Positions 1 through 5,533 of a stretch of 7,303 bases of DNA are shown here, piece by piece (within the stretch, counting starts at the first letter, position 1; each line of letters opens with the position of its first letter). Position numbers and translations under genes: made by a program. Location: assembly GCA_031283515.1 (NCBI GenBank), contig JAITBS010000625.1:1-7303 (forward strand). The letters run 5' to 3'. A model generated the notes under the pieces. That model did not search any database. It was not told where the DNA came from and saw only the letters and a program-made list of their open reading frames with translations. The stretch comes from Planctomycetaceae bacterium (GTDB lineage: Bacteria; Planctomycetota; Planctomycetia; Pirellulales; Thermoguttaceae).

Positions 1-5
1 CTAGA

Positions 6-124
6 GGCAGCAACTTTGACCCTACCCGTTGGGTAGGGCTGGCTTGTGTTGTCCTTTCAGGACGCAGAATAACGCAAAGCGGAATTATTACCAAAACGGT
101 ATGAATCCGCTTGCGACACTCTAC
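6..124 (+). repeat. Modular intergenic repeat, copy A (three hairpins)
   Basis: This is the first of two near-identical units offset by 181 bp (copy B starts at 187). Three inverted repeats follow each other. Hairpin 1 is CCCTACCC-GTT-GGGTAGGG (20-38). Hairpin 2 is GTCCT-TTC-AGGAC (51-63). Hairpin 3 is CGCAA(a)GCGG (73-82) paired with CCGCTTGCG (107-115), with one extra A in the left arm and a 24-nt loop. The loop contains ACCAAAACGGT (90-100). No protein-coding signal is convincing; a TTG-started frame through it is an artefact. It resembles a REP/BIME- or MITE-like non-coding repeat; the family is not one I can name. Confidence 0.85.
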
Positions 125-125
125 A

Positions 126-157
126 CTATCAACTATCAACTATCAACTACTCAACTA
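126..157 (+). repeat. 7-bp tandem array (CTATCAA)
   Basis: Three exact copies of CTATCAA (126-132, 133-139, 140-146) are followed by degenerate units (CTACTCAA, CTAA). The array sits directly after hairpin 3 of copy A. Copy B carries a matching array with a different unit in the same position, so the array is a regular part of the repeat module. Confidence 0.85.
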
Positions 158-164
158 ATATACT

Positions 165-177
165 GCCCTTTCAGGGC
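165..177 (+). repeat. Isolated hairpin of the repeat family (GCCCT-TTC-AGGGC)
   Basis: Perfect 5-bp arms surround the loop TTC. It is the same hairpin as GTCCT-TTC-AGGAC in copies A and B, but both arms changed so that pairing is preserved (a T-A pair became a C-G pair). It lies between the heptad array of copy A and the start of copy B. Confidence 0.75.
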
Positions 178-186
178 GATCTTGTT

Positions 187-297
187 GGCGGCAACTTTGC
201 CCCTACCCGTTGGGTAGGGCTGGCTTGTGTTGTCCTTTCAGGACGCAGAATAACGCAAGCGGAGTAATACCGTTTTGGTGGTAATCCGCTTGCGGCA
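187..297 (+). repeat. Modular intergenic repeat, copy B (three hairpins)
   Basis: Second copy of the unit at 6-124. Hairpin 1 is at 201-219 and hairpin 2 at 232-244, both identical to copy A. Hairpin 3 has perfect 9-bp arms CGCAAGCGG (254-262) and CCGCTTGCG (286-294) with a 23-nt loop. The loop core reads ATACCGTTTTGGT (267-279), the exact reverse complement of copy A positions 90-102, while the flanks are in direct orientation. The repeat is non-coding. Confidence 0.85.
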
Positions 298-329
298 CTA
301 TTCACTACTCACTACTCACTATTAACTAA
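298..329 (+). repeat. 7-bp tandem array (CTACTCA)
   Basis: Four consecutive 7-bp units, CTATTCA, CTACTCA, CTACTCA and CTATTAA (298-325), end in CTAA. Position and period match the array after copy A, but the unit sequence differs, so each array seems to have been amplified separately. Confidence 0.8.
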
Positions 330-342
330 CAGGTCGCCTACC

Positions 343-372
343 TTTGAATTGCCAACTGTAAACCAATTCAAA
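343..372. repeat. Inverted repeat downstream of the hydrogenase gene
   Basis: TTTGAATTG (343-351) pairs perfectly with CAATTCAAA (364-372) across a 12-nt loop. It lies 25 bp past the stop codon of the minus-strand hydrogenase gene and could mark its transcript end. It is AT-rich, and on the minus strand the T-run lies before the stem rather than after it, so it is not a textbook intrinsic terminator. Confidence 0.4.
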
Positions 373-396
373 AAAATTCAACTGATATATTAACAA

Positions 397-2226
397 TTAT
401 TTTTGTTCTGCCTGATCCATAAGTTTTTCAAGCAGCGATTCGGCTCTTGCGGCGTTTTCACCGAGACATGCCGCAATCGTTTCCGCCATAACAACCTGTT
501 GTTCCAGTAATTCACGGGCTTGTTTAACAGTTTGTTGACGAAGAAAATCAAGCTGAGTTTCATTTTTTTGAAGTTTCGTGATATTCATAAAAATTCCGAC
601 AAATTGTTTTTCTACCGGAAGTGAATACAAAACTTCATGGCAAACGAGATGATAAGATTCGTGGTTCACAATAATTTCGACTTTTTTATCCGGTTCCGCC
701 AGAAGCCGTTCAAATGGTTCAGGATCCATCAAATAAGAAATTGGGCGTCCACAGACAGCATTGGAACACTGAAAAAAATGTCGGAATGCCGGATTCATGT
801 TTAGGATATTCAGGTGTTCGTCCAGCGTAACAATACCGTTTGGGCTCGTTTCAATAACACGATCAATCCGTTGTTCCGCAACCTGCCGGAAATACGGAAC
901 ACACATCTCCGGCTCCGCAAAACCTTCAATAATCGCTATCGCCATATCACGACAACTCGGATAACCGCATGAACCACAATCATATTGCCGTTCAGGAAGT
1001 GATTTACCGGTTTTTTCAAAGATTTCACGAATTTGTGTTTCTGTAATTTCCTTCCGTTTTAATATTACCGGCGGATCGTAGTAATGGGTGAGTGTATCAA
1101 GAAAGAGTTGATCCTCTGTTGTCAGAACTTCTTCTTCGGCGAGTTTTTCGGCAGTTTGCGGAGCAACACCAAAATTGGAGGAACGATTTCCGGCATAGCC
1201 GAGAATATTCAATCGTGTTTCGTAAAACGGTTCTTTACTGCCGCCAGCCGGACCGCCAGTACAACCATGAGGACAAAACAACGGTTCAATAATCTGATCG
1301 GGACGGCTCACTTCCAATGCCTGACGAACATCGTTGAAACCGCTAACTGTTACGACTTTTTCGTCGAACAGATTGGTCGTCCAACCGGCAGTTTTAACAC
1401 AACCGCCTTCCAATGGAAAATATCGTGCAGCACCGCGTGGTTGGTCATCGAAATCACTTTCTTCGCAACCGGCAATATCAATTTTTTCCTCTTCCAGCCA
1501 TTGATTAAATTCGTCGAATGTCAATACGGCATTGATATGCCCATCGTTAGCGGCGTTTTGCCCTTCGACTTTTTTGGCAACACAAGGTCCAATAAATACA
1601 ACATTGACATCGGTTCCAAATCGGTAACGAATACGTTTGGCATGGGCAATCATTGGGGAAACAACCGGAATAATATATCGAGACCATTGTGGTTGAAATC
1701 GCAGGATGTAATCAACACAAGCCGGACAAGCGGAAATAATACCCGGTTCGCGATGATTATGTTGTTCGATATATCGGGCGGATGCTTTTGCCGCAAAAAA
1801 AGCACCGACTGCGGTCTCGGCAACATGGAAAAAACCAAGAAGCCGCAACACGGAAGGGATTCGTTTTCGTAACCGTTCCGGATAAAAACCGGCAAATGAC
1901 GGAGCCAAACTGCAAGCAATTCGATCTCCGGATTCAAGTAATCGCTTAACATTTTCGAGTTCTTTTCGAAAAGTTTTCGCGGATTGCGGACATTCCCGAA
2001 CACAAGTTCCACAAGAAATGCAACGCTCTGCAACAACAGATGCCTGACCATCATGCATTTGGATTGCCTTAACCGGACAAACACGAACACAACGATAACA
2101 ATCTCGGCAAACTGCTTTATTAACGAAAATAACTTGCGGAAAACTATGAGAACCGGATTGGCTAGGATTGGTGGTACTCATTGATCTATTGGTTGAAAGT
2201 CGAAAATTGGGGTTGGGACTTTCCAT
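397..2226 (-). CDS. Sensory-type (group C-like) [FeFe] hydrogenase with PAS domain
   Basis: This is a probable H2 or redox sensor in the cytoplasm. Two 4Fe-4S motifs come first (C40/C43/C46/C50 and C69/C72/C75/C79). The H-cluster domain (about 100-370) keeps all four cluster-binding cysteines: ISACPAC (C167), GPCVAKK (C215) and FCPHGC (C318, C322). Position 166, the proton-transfer cysteine of catalytic enzymes (TSCCP), is alanine, as I recall for sensory HydS proteins. A further Fe-S domain (C417, C420, C425, C442), a PAS domain (about 450-550) and a coil (555-609) follow. The coil contains AETIAACLGENAA, recalling the linker that joins clostridial relatives to a SpoIIE-type phosphatase; none follows within 396 bp. 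M1 has only a weak ribosome site; M16 (codon 2179-2181) is an equally plausible start. H2 production or uptake as a main role is less likely but not excluded. Confidence 0.9.
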   Translation of the reverse strand: MESPNPNFRLSTNRSMSTTNPSQSGSHSFPQVIFVNKAVCRDCYRCVRVCPVKAIQMHDGQASVVAERCISCGTCVRECPQSAKTFRKELENVKRLLESGDRIACSLAPSFAGFYPERLRKRIPSVLRLLGFFHVAETAVGAFFAAKASARYIEQHNHREPGIISACPACVDYILRFQPQWSRYIIPVVSPMIAHAKRIRYRFGTDVNVVFIGPCVAKKVEGQNAANDGHINAVLTFDEFNQWLEEEKIDIAGCEESDFDDQPRGAARYFPLEGGCVKTAGWTTNLFDEKVVTVSGFNDVRQALEVSRPDQIIEPLFCPHGCTGGPAGGSKEPFYETRLNILGYAGNRSSNFGVAPQTAEKLAEEEVLTTEDQLFLDTLTHYYDPPVILKRKEITETQIREIFEKTGKSLPERQYDCGSCGYPSCRDMAIAIIEGFAEPEMCVPYFRQVAEQRIDRVIETSPNGIVTLDEHLNILNMNPAFRHFFQCSNAVCGRPISYLMDPEPFERLLAEPDKKVEIIVNHESYHLVCHEVLYSLPVEKQFVGIFMNITKLQKNETQLDFLRQQTVKQARELLEQQVVMAETIAACLGENAARAESLLEKLMDQAEQK

Positions 2227-2246
2227 TGTACCGTTTTCAACAGAAA

Positions 2247-2275
2247 AATAAAACTAATTACCACAATTTTTTCAA
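2247..2275 (-). promoter_or_regulatory. Candidate promoter of the hydrogenase gene
   Basis: On the minus strand, TTGAAA (2270-2275) and TTTATT (2247-2252) are separated by 17 bp, 5/6 and 4/6 matches to the sigma-70 consensus. The implied leader is only about 15 nt and has no clear Shine-Dalgarno motif. AT-rich surroundings make chance matches likely. Confidence 0.3.
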
Positions 2276-2447
2276 TTTTTCATAATCTGTAAAATCATGT
2301 AACTCTTCAGTGAAATTTTGTAATTTTTCTTCTTCATTCCGAAGAGGGGGAAAAACAAAATTCACACCGAATAGTTACGAAATTCTTGTTATTTTTAATT
2401 ATTATACGTTTTTTTCCTTGAATTTTCTAACTTTTTTAGAGGAGCCC
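2276..2447. other. AT-rich intergenic stretch between divergent genes
   Basis: There is no gene here; the open frame through it on the plus strand is low-complexity and lacks a ribosome site. The only structure seen is a small hairpin TCTTC-ATTCC-GAAGA (2331-2345). The stretch probably holds upstream control sequences for the hydrogenase gene to the left and the HU gene to the right. Confidence 0.5.
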
Positions 2448-2476
2448 TTGACATTTTGTTTTCAAAATGTCAATAT
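2448..2476 (+). promoter_or_regulatory. Candidate HU promoter with -35 inside a perfect palindrome
   Basis: A consensus -35 TTGACA (2448-2453) has CAATAT (2471-2476) 17 bp downstream, a weak -10 (3/6). TTGACATTTTG (2448-2458) is a perfect 11-bp inverted repeat of CAAAATGTCAA (2463-2473) with loop TTTT. The palindrome thus covers the -35 and reaches the -10, a typical place for a repressor operator. Start of transcription near 2484 would give a leader of about 170 nt. Confidence 0.45.
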
Positions 2477-2493
2477 GTTGATTTTTAAGGACG

Positions 2494-2515
2494 GATACAA
2501 TTGTTAATTGTTATC
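2494..2515 (+). promoter_or_regulatory. Second palindrome in the HU leader
   Basis: ACAATT (2497-2502) and AATTGT (2506-2511) form a perfect inverted repeat around GTT. It extends outward as GAT/ATC after a one-base bulge. It lies at about +10 to +30 of the predicted transcript, so it could be an operator or an early RNA hairpin. Confidence 0.35.
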
Positions 2516-2620
2516 GTTCTTTTGCCCCGACATTAAGAATCGCAAGATTGACTGGCGGGTTCGAGCCAACGCAGAACAGGAACCAACGTGGTTACTGCTG
2601 CGAAGGTGTTTTCACATGAG

Positions 2621-2638
2621 GTGTTCAATAATGAACAC
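2621..2638 (+). promoter_or_regulatory. Hairpin next to the HU ribosome binding site
   Basis: GTGTTCA (2621-2627) pairs perfectly with TGAACAC (2632-2638) around ATAA. It ends three bases before the Shine-Dalgarno sequence AAGGAAGGA (2642-2650), close enough to influence ribosome access. The role is inferred from position only. Confidence 0.4.
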
Positions 2639-2641
2639 AAC

Positions 2642-2650
2642 AAGGAAGGA
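2642..2650 (+). promoter_or_regulatory. Ribosome binding site fixing the HU start
   Basis: AAGGAAGGA lies 6 nt before the ATG at 2657. It decides for that start over the in-frame upstream start at 2588, which has no ribosome site and would add 23 unrelated residues. Confidence 0.85.
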
Positions 2651-2656
2651 TTTTAC

Positions 2657-2992
2657 ATGGCTAAAGCCGAAAAGAAAACCAACAAAAAACCATTAACCAA
2701 AAGCCAGATGATTGTAGAAATTGCAGAAGCAACCAATCTGGCAAAAAAAGATGTCGCTGCCGTTGTTGACGCACTCGGCGAAGAGATTAAAAAGAGTATT
2801 AGCAAAAAGGGAGCTGGTTCATTCACGTTTCCAGGGCTGCTCAAAATTGAAAAGAAACTTGTTAAGGCTAAACCTGCGAAGAAGAATGTTCCCAATCCGC
2901 TCAAGCCCGGAACATTCACTGACCGTCCGGCAAAGCCTGCACATTACCGAGTTAAAGTGAAACCTCTCAAGGCACTCAAAGATGTTGTCTAA
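2657..2992 (+). CDS. HU/IHF-family DNA-binding protein (divergent, lysine-rich)
   Basis: This 111-residue protein belongs to the HU/IHF family of dimeric DNA-bending nucleoid proteins. A basic tail (1-14, AKAEKKTNKK) leads into the helical dimerisation part (LTKSQMIVEIAEATNLAKKDVAAVVDAL, 13-40, in pieces of the usual helix-turn-helix layout). FTFPGLLKI (56-64) replaces the usual GFGTF region. The beta-arm has VPNP (78-81), which could supply the intercalating proline of the RNP motif in ordinary HU. The end, KPLKALKDVV, matches the family's last helix. The family is usually about 90 residues, so this one is extended at the N terminus. It is transcribed alone, with its own promoter region, long leader and terminator. 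It is probably one of several HU-like proteins in the genome; a specialised target is possible but not shown. Confidence 0.88.
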   Translation: MAKAEKKTNKKPLTKSQMIVEIAEATNLAKKDVAAVVDALGEEIKKSISKKGAGSFTFPGLLKIEKKLVKAKPAKKNVPNPLKPGTFTDRPAKPAHYRVKVKPLKALKDVV

Positions 2993-3022
2993 TCGAAACA
3001 ACTGAATCTTTCTGTGTTTCGC

Positions 3023-3063
3023 AAACACGATACGTTTTTCCATAAAATCGTATCGTGTTTTTT
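3023..3063 (+). terminator. Intrinsic terminator of the HU gene
   Basis: AAACACGATACG (3023-3034) pairs perfectly over 12 bp with CGTATCGTGTTT (3049-3060). Inside, after a T-T mismatch, four more pairs (TTTT/AAAA) close a CCAT loop. The right arm runs into a T-tract ending at 3063. It starts 31 bp after the HU stop codon. The T-tract is only on the plus-strand side, so it works in one direction. Confidence 0.92.
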
Positions 3064-3083
3064 GTTAAATTTGGTTAGAATAA

Positions 3084-3239
3084 TTAACCTTGTCCGCAGA
3101 TGATGCTCTGAAAGGAAATCTCATCACCGCCAATAACAATAATTTTTCCGGTCAAATTACCGGTTCAGGAAACTTGACTCACTCTAACGGAACTTTGACT
3201 TTAACCGGAAATAAGAACAAACAGGATTCTATTCAATAA
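3084..3239 (+). pseudogene. Remnant of an autotransporter-type beta-strand repeat protein
   Basis: A 51-codon open frame with no start codon or ribosome site ends at TAA 3237-3239. Its translation contains FSGQITGSGNLT and NGTLTLTGN, the glycine/threonine/asparagine pattern of autotransporter-associated beta-strand repeats (typically FSG-I-GSG-L-K-G-GTLTLTG). Such repeats occur in very large secreted proteins. The stretch starts 21 bp past the HU terminator, is bounded by stops on both sides and holds only about one repeat. I read it as a decayed leftover of a larger gene removed by deletion or recombination. It could also be a short fragment copied in with a mobile repeat. Confidence 0.6.
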
Positions 3240-3376
3240 ACTTTTTAAAAGAATCTACAAACTACTTGAACTAAGTATTTGAAGCAATTAATAAATCAAC
3301 AGTTACCTATTTTATTATTGCTTTTATTATTGTGATATTTTGTCTGTTCTCTTTTGTTTCCACAAGATATAAACAA
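3240..3376. other. AT-rich spacer between the relic and moxR
   Basis: No gene, clear hairpin or terminator is visible. It contains a short run of ATTATTG-like repeats (about 3313-3340). As the 3' side of the minus-strand moxR gene, it lacks a recognisable intrinsic terminator. Confidence 0.5.
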
Positions 3377-4366
3377 TCACGGAACCGGAACCGTATCAAG
3401 AATTTTGGTAATAATATCTTCACTGGTCATTTCCTCCGCTTCAGCTTCATAAGTCAGAATGACACGATGACGTAATACATTGAACGCAATATCTTTAATA
3501 TCTTGTGGAGTAACATATCCTCTTCCGGCAAGAAATGCTGAGGCTTTCGCTCCCTTGCCTAAAAAAATCGTCGCACGCGGCGATGCTCCAAACTCAATCA
3601 TAGGCTCCAACGATTTAAGTCCCATCGTTTCAGGAAAACGCGTCGCCCGAATAATCGAAAGAATATAATCCTTGATACTGTCATCAATATAAATTTGTTC
3701 GGTAACTCGTTGCATTTCAAAAATGTCTTCGGCAGAAATAACAGGTTTACTTTTGGGTTGTTCGTTTAACAGGGCACGGTCAAGAATTTTTCGTTCGTCT
3801 TCGCGGGTCGGATACGAGATTTTTAGTTTCAGCATAAACCGGTCAACCTGCGCTTCTGGTAATGGATACGTTCCTTCTTGTTCAATAGGATTTTGTGTTG
3901 CCATTACAAGAAAAAGTCCGGCTAAAGGATAAGTTTCTTCACCAATAGTGACCTGACGTTCCTGCATGGCTTCAAGCAACGCCGATTGAACTTTCGACGG
4001 CGCACGGTTGATTTCGTCCGCAAGAACAAAATTAGAAAAAATAGGTCCTTTACGAGTTTTGAACTTTCCCTCACTAGGAAGGTAAATCATCGTCCCTACC
4101 AAGTCCGCCGGCAATAAATCAGGTGTAAATTGAATACGTTGAAACTTCGTCGCAATCGCTTCGGCAAGTGATTTGATTGCTGTTGTCTTGGCAAGTCCGG
4201 GAACTCCTTCGAGAAGAATATGACCATGTGTTAAAAGACCAATAAATAAACCATTGATCATCGCTTCTTGACCAACAATCGTCCGAGCTACCTCCATTTT
4301 AAGTTGCTGAATTTTCTCCGCGTGTTTCACAACCAAATCGCGAATCATTTGAATATCGTTATTCAT
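3377..4366 (-). CDS. MoxR-family AAA+ ATPase
   Basis: This 329-residue protein is a complete MoxR AAA+ ATPase, a cytoplasmic chaperone-like motor that in other bacteria matures enzyme complexes or supports stress responses together with VWA-domain proteins. Walker A is GVPGLAKT (54-61), Walker B is VLADE (114-118), sensor 1 is ATQNP (156-160, N159), the arginine-finger region is VDRF (174-177, R176) and sensor 2 is GASPRA (260-265, R264). Length is normal for the family. The start is supported by AGGA (4374-4377) 7 nt upstream of ATG. MoxR genes are usually followed by DUF58, VWA and transglutaminase-like genes; here only a spacer, a pseudogene remnant and the convergent HU gene lie downstream. 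Upstream is a secreted TPR protein gene 121 bp away. The client is unknown. Confidence 0.95.
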   Translation of the reverse strand: MNNDIQMIRDLVVKHAEKIQQLKMEVARTIVGQEAMINGLFIGLLTHGHILLEGVPGLAKTTAIKSLAEAIATKFQRIQFTPDLLPADLVGTMIYLPSEGKFKTRKGPIFSNFVLADEINRAPSKVQSALLEAMQERQVTIGEETYPLAGLFLVMATQNPIEQEGTYPLPEAQVDRFMLKLKISYPTREDERKILDRALLNEQPKSKPVISAEDIFEMQRVTEQIYIDDSIKDYILSIIRATRFPETMGLKSLEPMIEFGASPRATIFLGKGAKASAFLAGRGYVTPQDIKDIAFNVLRHRVILTYEAEAEEMTSEDIITKILDTVPVP

Positions 4367-4380
4367 AATGTTTTCCTAAT

Positions 4381-4425
4381 ATTAAATCTGTAAATCTGTA
4401 AATCTGTCAAAAAAATTGTTGTCAA
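4381..4425 (-). promoter_or_regulatory. Candidate moxR promoter(s) containing an 8-bp tandem repeat
   Basis: On the minus strand two perfect -35 hexamers TTGACA occur, at 4420-4425 and 4405-4410. The distal one has TTTACA (4397-4402) at a spacing of 17. The proximal one has TTTAAT (4381-4386, 5/6) at a spacing of 18, but that would start the transcript at the ribosome binding site. The -10 elements and the proximal spacer consist of the 8-bp repeat at 4383-4407. Which one is used cannot be told from sequence. Confidence 0.4.
4383..4407. repeat. 8-bp tandem repeat (TAAATCTG x3)
   Basis: There are three exact copies of TAAATCTG (4383-4390, 4391-4398, 4399-4406) plus one further base. It is located 17 bp upstream of the moxR start codon, within the candidate promoter region. 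Such arrays can change copy number by slippage. Confidence 0.9.
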
Positions 4426-4487
4426 AAAACGGCAGTAAAAAACTTCGTAAAAACAGGACAAATACTCTGAACTTCAGCTTAAAAATA

Positions 4488-5519
4488 TTATTTACCGATA
4501 TTATAAATTGATTTCAGACGGTTATCTGTTTCTTCGGCACGTTCGTTACGTTGAAGCTGTTTCCACAATTTGGAAAGTTCTTGGAGAGCCTTAATATGTT
4601 CGTTCCGTGCCGAAGAAAACAAGATGTCCGTGTGCATGTACGCCAAAATTGCCTGACGAGGTCTGACGGCTTGGGCGTAAGCCGAACCAAGCGAATTATA
4701 AACCAATGATTGAAAAGCCGAATCTTCATTGCCGGAATTTTTCGCAATCTCTTCAAGCATTTTAATTGCTTCCTCATATTTTTTTTCCGACGCAAGGCAT
4801 AACGCCAAACCAATTTGGGCGGTATTCTTCAAACGTTCTGCCTGTTCCGAATTGTCTTCCGATTTGATAACGGTTTCAAAATTTTTTCGGGCAGAATCGG
4901 TTTTCTTTTCTGTAATTTCCGCCATTCCCAGCGAAACGGTTGCTTTAAGACTGTACTCGGGCCACGGTGCTTTTGCCAGTGCGGCGTATGATTTTTTCGC
5001 ATCGTCGAACTTCCCAGCCTGAACCATCAAATCACCGTAAAGTTCACAAATTTCAAAATAATGATAACTATTTTTGTTATTCTTAATAAAATCAAGCAAC
5101 GATTTTTCCGCATCGGCAAGATCACCGGAACCGGCAAGTACTGATTTTGCTTTGGCGGCTACGGTGAAATAATTGAAATCCTGTTTCATTTCCGGTTTGG
5201 TCAATGTTTTCGGATCGATTTTCGCCAACACCTCCAACGTTTCGGGCATTCGGCTGCCGTCGAACGCGGTTCGGGCTGCTTTCAAACCGGAAGGTTCTCC
5301 GTCATATTCGGTCAAAGCAATAATATTGGCAGGAATTTCCTGTTTTTCGCCCCTGACATCAATCGTAATTTTTTCGGCATTGACCGCAAGAATTGTTCCT
5401 GAAACGTTTTTCCCTTTGCCTTCCAGAACCGTAATCCGATCCGCCGCCGGAAGAACAGAAACCGCAAAAAGAATCAATGTACCGGTAAAAGATCCAAAAA
5501 ATCGAATACCTTTCAACAT
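4488..5519 (-). CDS. Exported TPR-repeat protein
   Basis: The product is 343 residues. The start at 5519 is set by TAAGGAG (5527-5533) 7 nt upstream; an in-frame ATG 45 bp further out lacks a ribosome site. An N-terminal signal peptide is visible: basic MLKGIRFF, hydrophobic GTLILFAVSVLP, cleavage probably near PAAD (about residue 27). Next comes a short beta-rich module (about 32-70: VSGTI, ITIDVRG, EIPANIIAL), which I recall at the front of planctomycete TPR proteins. From about residue 80 to the end the chain is helical with TPR-like pairs, such as AKKSYAALAKAPWPEY and EEAIKMLEEIAKN. It probably acts as a periplasmic scaffold for protein contacts. No enzyme motif is seen. It lies 121 bp upstream of moxR in the same direction; a functional link is possible but unproven. 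Confidence 0.88.
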   Translation of the reverse strand: MLKGIRFFGSFTGTLILFAVSVLPAADRITVLEGKGKNVSGTILAVNAEKITIDVRGEKQEIPANIIALTEYDGEPSGLKAARTAFDGSRMPETLEVLAKIDPKTLTKPEMKQDFNYFTVAAKAKSVLAGSGDLADAEKSLLDFIKNNKNSYHYFEICELYGDLMVQAGKFDDAKKSYAALAKAPWPEYSLKATVSLGMAEITEKKTDSARKNFETVIKSEDNSEQAERLKNTAQIGLALCLASEKKYEEAIKMLEEIAKNSGNEDSAFQSLVYNSLGSAYAQAVRPRQAILAYMHTDILFSSARNEHIKALQELSKLWKQLQRNERAEETDNRLKSIYNIGK

Positions 5520-5526
5520 GGTAAAA

Positions 5527-5533
5527 CTCCTTA
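5527..5533 (-). promoter_or_regulatory. Ribosome binding site of the TPR gene
   Basis: TAAGGAG on the minus strand is 7 nt before the ATG at 5517-5519. It identifies the true start and gives a clean signal peptide at the N terminus. Confidence 0.9.

Noticed and set aside
29..217. Small plus-strand open frame through the left repeat region
   Set aside because: It starts with TTG, has no ribosome site and consists of hairpin and tandem-repeat sequence.
1..330. CRISPR array
   Set aside because: The repeats are palindromic modules at 181-bp spacing with near-identical content between them, not short direct repeats with unique spacers, and no cas gene is present.
1084..1872. 262-codon open frame on the plus strand opposite the hydrogenase gene
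   Set aside because: It is a shadow of the hydrogenase reading frame: no ribosome site, no recognisable domain, and the opposite strand holds all conserved cysteine motifs.
2540..2580. tRNA T-arm-like GGGTTCGAGCC
   Set aside because: The stem is only four pairs and no acceptor, anticodon or D arm can be built around it.
2588..2656. Upstream start for the HU gene adding 23 residues
   Set aside because: There is no ribosome site before it, while AAGGAAGGA stands at ideal distance before the ATG at 2657; the added residues would cover the leader hairpin.
4468..4478. Short palindrome CTGAACTTCAG between the TPR gene and moxR as a terminator
   Set aside because: Only five pairs with a one-base loop and no adjoining T-tract on the minus strand.
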